NCBI GenBank assembly: GCA_028699365.1
Contig: JAQVUQ010000064.1
Span: 1 to 10,136, forward strand
From: UBA5359 sp028699365 [NCBI: bacterium]
Lineage (GTDB): Bacteria; UBP13; UBA5359
Reading direction: 5' to 3'
Length of the DNA: 10,136 nt
Shown: positions 5,409-10,136 of the stretch, piece by piece
Layout of the letters: each line of letters starts with the position of its first letter
How positions within the stretch are numbered: the stretch's first letter is position 1
Made by a program: the position numbers and the translations under genes
The notes under the pieces: model-generated
The model's input: only the letters and a program-made list of their open reading frames with translations
Told to the model about the DNA's origin: nothing
The model's database searches: none

Positions 5409-5414
5409 TATAAT
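5409..5414 (+). promoter_or_regulatory. Possible -10 element for the sugar dehydrogenase gene
   Basis: A perfect TATAAT lies 61 bp before the ATG at 5476. No good -35 is found at 16-18 bp upstream. An alternative TTGACC (5320-5325) with GATAAC (5342-5347) at 16-bp spacing lies farther upstream. Confidence 0.35.
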
Positions 5415-5475
5415 TCGCTCTACATTCTCGCTTGATTACGTGAGCCCGGGGTAAATAAATACGGGTGAATGCGAC

Positions 5476-6573
5476 ATGAATCGTAGAAGAGTATATGTTG
5501 TTCTGCTGGCGATAATTCTTATCGGGCTGGGCACTTACCTGCTCTGGTATTTTCTTGTGCGCCCGTCTGCGGCACCTGTTTATGATACGCCGGGAGCGGA
5601 ACCCGGCAACGGTCAGCCGGAGGTTGTAGCGCAAGATCTTGTCGTTCCCTGGGAAATAGCCTTTCTGCCGGACGGGGATATGCTGGTAACGGAGCGCCCG
5701 GGCAGACTGCGCCGGATAGGCCGGAGTCCGGTGGTCTTCAACATTGCCGGAGTGCGTGCCCAGGGGGAGGGCGGATTGCTCGGATTGGCGCTTCACCCCG
5801 GATTTGCAACCAACGGTCTGATCTATATCTATTTTACGACGGCATCAGCCGGAAGTCCGGAGAACCGGGTGGAGCGCTACCGCCTCAGCGGCAACAGGCT
5901 TACGGAACGACGCCTGATAACGGGAGGCATACCGGCGGCCGGTGTACACAACGGGGGGCGGATAGCCTTTGGTCCGGACAGGCTTCTCTATATCACTACC
6001 GGTGATGCTCAGAATCCGTCGTCGGCACAGAGTACCCGGTCTGCGGCGGGTAAGATATTGCGGGTCAGGGATGACGGCGGCATACCGGGGGATAATCCCT
6101 TCGGCAACCGTATTTATTCCTACGGGCATCGAAACCCGCAGGGGCTGGCATGGGATTCCCGCGGGCGTCTCTGGGCCACGGAGCATGGCTCCAGCGCTTT
6201 TGACGAGGTGAATCTCATCCGGAAGGGCGGCAATTACGGCTGGCCTCTGATCCGGGGCAATGAGACACGGCAGGGCATGATAAGCCCGGTGATCAATTCC
6301 GGTCCCAATGCCACCTGGGCGCCGGCCGGGATGGCTTTCATGGACGGCAAGCTCTTTTTCGGCGGCTTGAGAGGAGCGGCTCTCTTTGAGGCCGATATCC
6401 GGGACGGCAGCCTTGCTCTCAGCCGGCATTTACAGGGGCGCTTCGGCCGCATCAGGGCGGTTGTCGCCGACAGGGACGGGATGCTTTATATATCTACCAG
6501 TAATCGTGACGGGCGGGGACAAATCAGACTGGGCGATGACAAAATCATACGTGTCAATCCGTCAGGCCTGTAG
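5476..6573 (+). CDS. Membrane-anchored PQQ-dependent sugar dehydrogenase family protein (GSDH/YliI-like beta-propeller)
   Basis: A 365-residue protein of the soluble glucose/sorbosone dehydrogenase family, a six-bladed beta-propeller; characterised members oxidise aldose sugars using PQQ and calcium. Residues 7-28 form one hydrophobic segment after MNRRR, with no lipobox or clear cleavage site, so it is probably an outward-facing signal-anchored protein. Family motifs appear in order: VVPWEIAFLPDGDMLVTERPG (split at 56-66 and 67-76), GEGGLLGLALHPGF (97-110), HNGGRIAFGPD (158-168) with the catalytic-base position H158, YSYGHRNPQG (214-223), then ATEHG, GGNYGWP and a final DDKIIRV. The ribosome binding site before ATG 5476 is weak. 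It is divergent from the ABC-F gene and followed after 117 bp by an amidohydrolase with its own promoter-like sequence. PQQ use and substrate are family-level inferences; some relatives have no demonstrated activity. Confidence 0.88.
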   Translation: MNRRRVYVVLLAIILIGLGTYLLWYFLVRPSAAPVYDTPGAEPGNGQPEVVAQDLVVPWEIAFLPDGDMLVTERPGRLRRIGRSPVVFNIAGVRAQGEGGLLGLALHPGFATNGLIYIYFTTASAGSPENRVERYRLSGNRLTERRLITGGIPAAGVHNGGRIAFGPDRLLYITTGDAQNPSSAQSTRSAAGKILRVRDDGGIPGDNPFGNRIYSYGHRNPQGLAWDSRGRLWATEHGSSAFDEVNLIRKGGNYGWPLIRGNETRQGMISPVINSGPNATWAPAGMAFMDGKLFFGGLRGAALFEADIRDGSLALSRHLQGRFGRIRAVVADRDGMLYISTSNRDGRGQIRLGDDKIIRVNPSGL

Positions 6574-6614
6574 AGGCAATCTGCTTGCAATATGGTATCT
6601 CCCTTTACGGAAGG

Positions 6615-6644
6615 TTGACCTCGGTAAAGACAGAATGCTAACAT
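6615..6644 (+). promoter_or_regulatory. Possible promoter of the M20D amidohydrolase gene
   Basis: TTGACC (6615-6620) and TAACAT (6639-6644) are 18 bp apart, about 46 bp before the ATG. The -10 is a moderate match only. No terminator for the upstream sugar dehydrogenase gene is evident between 6574 and 6690. Confidence 0.35.
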
Positions 6645-6690
6645 ATCGTCAGGTGAAGTTACGGTTTCATTATCTGTACAGGAGAACCAG

Positions 6691-7869
6691 ATGAATTATT
6701 ATCAATTGCTTATACCGCTTGTCCGGGAGATTCTGCCCGAAATCACGGAGATCAGGCATGCCATTCACTGCAATCCGGAGCTGGCTCTGCAGGAGCACGA
6801 TACGGCTGCCCTGATCAGGCGGACGCTGGATCCGGCCGGATTGAACCTGTGTGATCCCTTTCTGGAGACGGACGTGGTGGCCATGCTGGAAGGGGCCGGG
6901 AGTGGAGACAATGTTACCTTGCGGGCGGACATCGATGCTTTGCCGTTGCAGGAACTGAGCGATCTGCCTTACCGCTCCGTCAGGGACGGCATCATGCATG
7001 CCTGTGGTCATGACGGGCACACTGCCATTCTTATAGGCGCGGCTTTAGTTCTGAGCCGTCTCAGGGATACTTTTAAAGGATCGGTCCGATTCGTCTTTCA
7101 GCCGGGCGAGGAGGCGGTAGCTGCCGGCAGGGATCTGCTGGCACAGGGCATACTGCACCATCCGGAGCCCAAAGCCGTCTTTGCTCTGCACGCCTGGAAC
7201 GGTATCCCCGAGGGGACGATAGCCTCGCGACCGGGCGTTATCATGGCTGCGGCTGATTTCTTCAAGATAATCGTTCATGGAAAGGGTGCGCACGGGTCCA
7301 TGCCGGATGCCTCCATAGACCCTCTGCTCACGGGGGCGCGCATAGTCGAAGCGCTGCAATCCATTACCTCCCGCAACATCAGCGCTCTGGATGCGGCGGT
7401 GGTCAGCGTATGCCGCTTCAGCGGCGGCACCAACGGCAATATCATACCGGACAGCGTGGAGCTGGAGGGCACCACCCGCTATCTCCGTGCGGAGACGGGG
7501 CGTCTGATTCCCATGCATATGGAGAGGATAATCAAGGGTGTATGCGATTCCATGGGTGCGTCATACGAATTCATCTACAATACTCCGTATATACCGACGG
7601 TCAATAATCCGGAGATGGTGGAGCTTGGAGCCGGGACGGCCAGGGAACTGTTCGGTGCTTCGGCCTGGATGGAGTTGGAGACGCCTTCCATGGGCGGTGA
7701 GGACTTCTCCTACTATATAAAGGATTATCCCGGAGCCATGTTCCGGCTGGGCATGGGTGAGCATCACCCGGGTCTGCATAATCCCTACTTCAATTTCAAC
7801 GATAAGGCTCTGATGAGCGGCATTCTCTTTATGTCCGCCATCGCTCTTAGCGCTCTGGCTATGCCATAA
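6691..7869 (+). CDS. M20D-family metallo-amidohydrolase (IAA-amino acid hydrolase / hippurate hydrolase type)
   Basis: A 392-residue cytoplasmic zinc or manganese hydrolase of peptidase family M20D, which cleaves N-acyl amino acids and similar amides. Motifs run in the expected order: RADIDALPLQE (78-88), MHACGHDGHTA (102-112), FQPGEE (136-141), LHAW (166-169), GKGAHGSMPD in the dimerisation domain, MGGEDFSYY and GLHNPYFNFND (361-371). The metal ligands C105, H107, E141, H167 and H363 are all present, so the enzyme looks active. AGGAG ends 6 nt before the ATG, supporting the start. There is no signal peptide. The stop overlaps by 11 bp the end of the convergent second ABC-F gene. The exact substrate (hippurate, N-acetyl amino acid, auxin-type conjugate) cannot be read from the sequence. 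Confidence 0.93.
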   Translation: MNYYQLLIPLVREILPEITEIRHAIHCNPELALQEHDTAALIRRTLDPAGLNLCDPFLETDVVAMLEGAGSGDNVTLRADIDALPLQELSDLPYRSVRDGIMHACGHDGHTAILIGAALVLSRLRDTFKGSVRFVFQPGEEAVAAGRDLLAQGILHHPEPKAVFALHAWNGIPEGTIASRPGVIMAAADFFKIIVHGKGAHGSMPDASIDPLLTGARIVEALQSITSRNISALDAAVVSVCRFSGGTNGNIIPDSVELEGTTRYLRAETGRLIPMHMERIIKGVCDSMGASYEFIYNTPYIPTVNNPEMVELGAGTARELFGASAWMELETPSMGGEDFSYYIKDYPGAMFRLGMGEHHPGLHNPYFNFNDKALMSGILFMSAIALSALAMP

Positions 7870-9724
7870 CCGACAACTCTTCCAACTCTTCTTCAAAGCG
7901 CCTCAGCTCGGTCTCATAGGTCTCCTGCAGGGCGCATAACTTATCGTAGAGTCCTTCCAACTCAGGCGCTATATCGCTGTTCCTCTTTGACAGTGCGGTG
8001 ATGGACAGCACGTCGCCGTCCATGGAGGCTCTGACAAGGGCATCGTTGTTTCCGCTCAGCTCTTCCTCAAGCTCCGTTATGCTCTTTTCCAGACCGGCTA
8101 TTTCCGTCTCCATCGGCCGCAGCGTTTCCGATCTGCGCCGGTTGAGTTCGGCCTTTTCCTTTTTCAGTGATTTCCGGAGGTTGTAGGAAACGGTCTCAGG
8201 GGCCTGGCGCTGCTCGTTCAACTCGGCCGACAACCGGTCGTCTTCCCAGCCTATTTCCTCCAGGAAGTCCCGATAGCTGCCCTCAAATATACGTATGCGG
8301 CCGCGATCGAAGACTATCAGGCGATTGGCCAGACTGTGCAGATAGGTTTCGTTGTGAGTTACGAATACCACCGCGCCGGCAAAGGCGTCTATGGCTTCCA
8401 TCAGAGCTTCGGACGATTCCATATCCAGGTGGTTGGTGGGTTCGTCCAGCAGCAGCAGGTGGGCGGGCGATACCAGAATCTTTCCCAGCGATACCCTGCT
8501 CCTCTCTCCGCCGGAGAGAACGGACACTTTCTTCATGGCCATGTCTCCCTCAAACATGAGGGTGCCGCTTATATTGCGGGCCTGCTGAGGTACGCAATCC
8601 GGATCGGCCGACATTATCTCTTCCACCACGGTCCTGTCGGGGTTCAACCGATCGACGTTAGTCTGCCCGAAATAGCTGGCCTTCAGGAGCGGATGCTGCC
8701 TTATGGTGCCTTGCTGGGCTGTCAATTCTCCGGCCAGCAGCCTGAGCAGGGTGGATTTGCCCTTACCGTTTTTGCCGATGACGGCTATTCTGTCGTTCTT
8801 GCCCACGATAAGATTGAACCCGTCTATCAGCCGGGGCAGATCCTCGCCGTAGGCAAAGGACATTCCCCGGACTTCCATCATGGTCCTGGCCGGAAAGGGA
8901 GCGCTTTTGAAACGGAAATCAAGGTTCTCAGTCGCTTCCAGCCTGTTCATCTCCGCCTGTCTGGCAAGAGCCTTGACGCGGGACTGGACCATGGTGCCCA
9001 GCCGGGCTTTGGCTCTGAATCTATTGATGAAGGCCTCTGTTTCCCGGCGCTTTTTCTCGTTGTTCACGCGCGTTTTTTCGTATATCTCCTCTTCCTTCAG
9101 CAGTTGCAAGTAAAGCTTCTCCGTGGTGCCGGCCACCTTACGGATTTTACGGCGATGTATGCCTACGGTATGGGTGGTTACGCCGTCCATGAAGCTGCGG
9201 TCATGGGTGATCAGCATCAACTCGGTTTTCCATTGCCGGAGAAACCGGGTGAGCCAGCCGATGGAGGGGATATCCAGATAGTTGGTGGGTTCGTCCAGCA
9301 GGAGCAGGTCCGGTTCCGCTACCAGCGCCTTGGCCAGATTGAGCCGCACCTGAAATCCGCCTGAGAACTCATCCGGATGACGCTTCATATCGGCAGGAGA
9401 GAAGCCCAGCCCGGCCAGTATCTTCTCTACCTTCCAACTCTCGCTTATCCGTTCGGCCGGCAGTCCCAGGCAGCCCTCTTCCAGCACCGTCCCGGCAGTG
9501 AATTTAATATGCTGCTCCAGATGGCCGACGGTGTAGCGACCGGGAAGGGTTATTACACCGGAATCAGGTTCCTCCTGGCCCAGGATGAGACGGAAGAGGG
9601 TGGTCTTGCCGTGCCCGTTTCGTCCCACCAGACCTATCTTCTCCCCGGGATTGATATTGAAACTGATGTTGTCGAACAGCGTCTGCTGTCCGTATGTTTT
9701 GCAAAGATCATTTATTTTAAGCAT
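7859..9724 (-). CDS. ABC-F family ATPase, 621 aa, housekeeping-type (YheS/Uup-like)
   Basis: A soluble protein with two ATP-binding cassettes and no membrane segments, an ABC-F ribosome-associated factor. Cassette 1 has Walker A GRNGHGKT (34-41), signature FSGGFQ (120-125), DEPTNYLD (144-151) and H-loop THDR (173-176). Cassette 2 has GKNGKGKS (317-324), LSGGERSR, DEPTNHLD and THNE. The linker between them (about 205-280, many K, R and E) is the ribosome-contacting arm. The last 120 residues form a charged coiled coil (KKEKAELNRRR...EKSITELEEEL), as in Uup and YheS. Its length, intact second signature and coiled coil set it apart from the 499-residue ABC-F in this window. The ATG at 9724 has no adjacent Shine-Dalgarno but lies just downstream of a promoter, suggesting a leaderless transcript. 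A specific gene name is not justified. Confidence 0.92.
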   Translation of the reverse strand: MLKINDLCKTYGQQTLFDNISFNINPGEKIGLVGRNGHGKTTLFRLILGQEEPDSGVITLPGRYTVGHLEQHIKFTAGTVLEEGCLGLPAERISESWKVEKILAGLGFSPADMKRHPDEFSGGFQVRLNLAKALVAEPDLLLLDEPTNYLDIPSIGWLTRFLRQWKTELMLITHDRSFMDGVTTHTVGIHRRKIRKVAGTTEKLYLQLLKEEEIYEKTRVNNEKKRRETEAFINRFRAKARLGTMVQSRVKALARQAEMNRLEATENLDFRFKSAPFPARTMMEVRGMSFAYGEDLPRLIDGFNLIVGKNDRIAVIGKNGKGKSTLLRLLAGELTAQQGTIRQHPLLKASYFGQTNVDRLNPDRTVVEEIMSADPDCVPQQARNISGTLMFEGDMAMKKVSVLSGGERSRVSLGKILVSPAHLLLLDEPTNHLDMESSEALMEAIDAFAGAVVFVTHNETYLHSLANRLIVFDRGRIRIFEGSYRDFLEEIGWEDDRLSAELNEQRQAPETVSYNLRKSLKKEKAELNRRRSETLRPMETEIAGLEKSITELEEELSGNNDALVRASMDGDVLSITALSKRNSDIAPELEGLYDKLCALQETYETELRRFEEELEELSVMA

Positions 9725-9731
9725 ATCTGGT

Positions 9732-9761
9732 ATTATCGCCTCTCGGCTTACTGTTAGTCAA
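9732..9761 (-). promoter_or_regulatory. Promoter of the 621-aa ABC-F gene, placed for a near-leaderless transcript
   Basis: TTGACT (9761-9756) and GATAAT (9737-9732) are 18 bp apart on the minus strand. The usual start site, about 7 nt past the -10, falls at or next to the ATG at 9724. Confidence 0.55.
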
Positions 9762-9795
9762 TACGCATTTGTCGGCTATTGTCGGAAGTCGACGT

Positions 9796-9846
9796 GTGAC
9801 GGGCATTTAATTGAGGGTATAGATATAGCGGACCGTATACCGGTAT
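9796..9846 (+). promoter_or_regulatory. Possible promoter and palindrome upstream of the lipid-kinase-like gene
   Basis: GTGACG (9796-9801) and TATAGA (9818-9823) are 16 bp apart. A perfect 10-bp palindrome ATACCGGTAT (9837-9846) lies just past the -10, a position where a repressor could act. Matches to consensus are partial. Confidence 0.35.
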
Positions 9847-9880
9847 CGGGCACGTAATTTCTGCAGGGAGAGGAAGCGTC

Positions 9881-10136
9881 TTGGAGGAGATAAAGGTCCA
9901 ACCGCCGTTTGCGCTGGTGATCAATACTCGCTCCCGGCGCGGAAAGAGGTTCAGCCGTATCGTCCCGGAGTTGTTAAGGCGCCGGGGGGTTCTGCTGGAC
10001 GGCATCTATGCAACAGGGGATCATGCCTCTCTTTCCGACACCGTCAGGAGTCTGGTGGAAGGGGGAAGACGCTCCCTCATAATAGGCGGCGGGGACGGGA
10101 CGATAAGTTCCATTGTCGATTTCTGTGCCTGCAGGG
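9881..10136 (+). CDS. Diacylglycerol kinase-type (YegS/DgkB-like) catalytic domain protein, N-terminal part
   Basis: The first 85 codons of a protein with a DAGK catalytic domain, the lipid kinase fold related to NAD kinase; it phosphorylates diacylglycerol, sphingoid bases or other lipids at the inner membrane face. The first strand and loop ALVINTRSRRGK lie at 11-22, and the nucleotide-binding GGGDGT at 69-74. The start is TTG at 9881: it is the only usable start between the in-frame stop at 9812 and the first conserved strand. It is preceded by the purine-rich AGGGAGAGGAAG (9865-9876). It is divergent from the 621-residue ABC-F gene. The C-terminal lipid-binding domain lies beyond the window. 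Confidence 0.85.
   Translation, partial: MEEIKVQPPFALVINTRSRRGKRFSRIVPELLRRRGVLLDGIYATGDHASLSDTVRSLVEGGRRSLIIGGGDGTISSIVDFCACR

Noticed and set aside
8336-9364. Long plus-strand open frame (342 codons) opposite the second ABC-F gene
   Set aside because: It is the antisense of a clear ABC-F protein with all ATPase motifs. Its translation is low-complexity, shows no domain and has no ribosome binding site.
1-10136. CRISPR arrays, insertion-sequence transposases, rRNA
   Set aside because: No regularly spaced repeats, no transposase motifs and no rRNA-like sequence were seen in any frame or on either strand.

Overview
The window is a bacterial chromosomal stretch of moderate GC content (by eye mid-50s percent). 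It uses ATG, GTG and TTG starts and mostly strong GGAGG-type ribosome binding sites. ATA and AGG codons are frequent, and the genes are short, mostly single transcription units in both orientations. The gene mix suggests an anaerobe or environmental bacterium, for example Chloroflexi/Dehalococcoidia, Firmicutes or a deltaproteobacterial lineage: CstA transporter, Gfo/Idh/MocA oxidoreductase, soluble-type PQQ sugar dehydrogenase, M20D amidohydrolase, two ABC-F proteins and a lipid-kinase-like protein. Nothing here fixes the taxon, so I leave it open.

Layout. 1-1054 (minus) is the N-terminal part of a CstA-family transporter running off the left edge. It is divergent from a Gfo/Idh/MocA oxidoreductase (1281-2459, plus) with a cysteine-rich insertion. 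A complete tRNA-His(GTG) with its own promoter and a strong intrinsic terminator follows (2478-2656). From 2657 to 3523 lies a decayed, accessory-looking patch. It holds a 3' remnant of a possible helix-turn-helix gene on the minus strand, two direct copies of TACGTCCCCGT about 590 bp apart, a stretch able to fold as a compact three-way junction, and an orphan MNT nucleotidyltransferase with no HEPN partner. At 3524-5023 (minus) is an ABC-F protein of 499 residues. At 5476-6573 (plus) is a membrane-anchored PQQ-type sugar dehydrogenase, and at 6691-7869 (plus) an M20D amidohydrolase. The latter overlaps tail-to-tail by 11 bp with a second, 621-residue ABC-F protein (7859-9724, minus). At 9881 a diacylglycerol-kinase-type protein begins and runs off the right edge.

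The most interesting region is the leader of the first ABC-F gene (about 5277 down to 5024). It contains, in transcript order, a good promoter, a candidate three-codon upstream ORF with a proper Shine-Dalgarno, a 109-bp nested imperfect inverted repeat whose first arm lies inside that upstream ORF, and an 8-bp terminator-like hairpin. The inner part of the large hairpin repeats seven bases of the terminator's 5' arm, so it could pair with the terminator's 3' arm. This is the architecture expected of ribosome-mediated attenuation, as established for antibiotic-resistance ABC-F genes such as vmlR. It suggests the gene is an inducible ribosome-protection factor. The second ABC-F gene, by contrast, appears to be expressed from a near-leaderless transcript.
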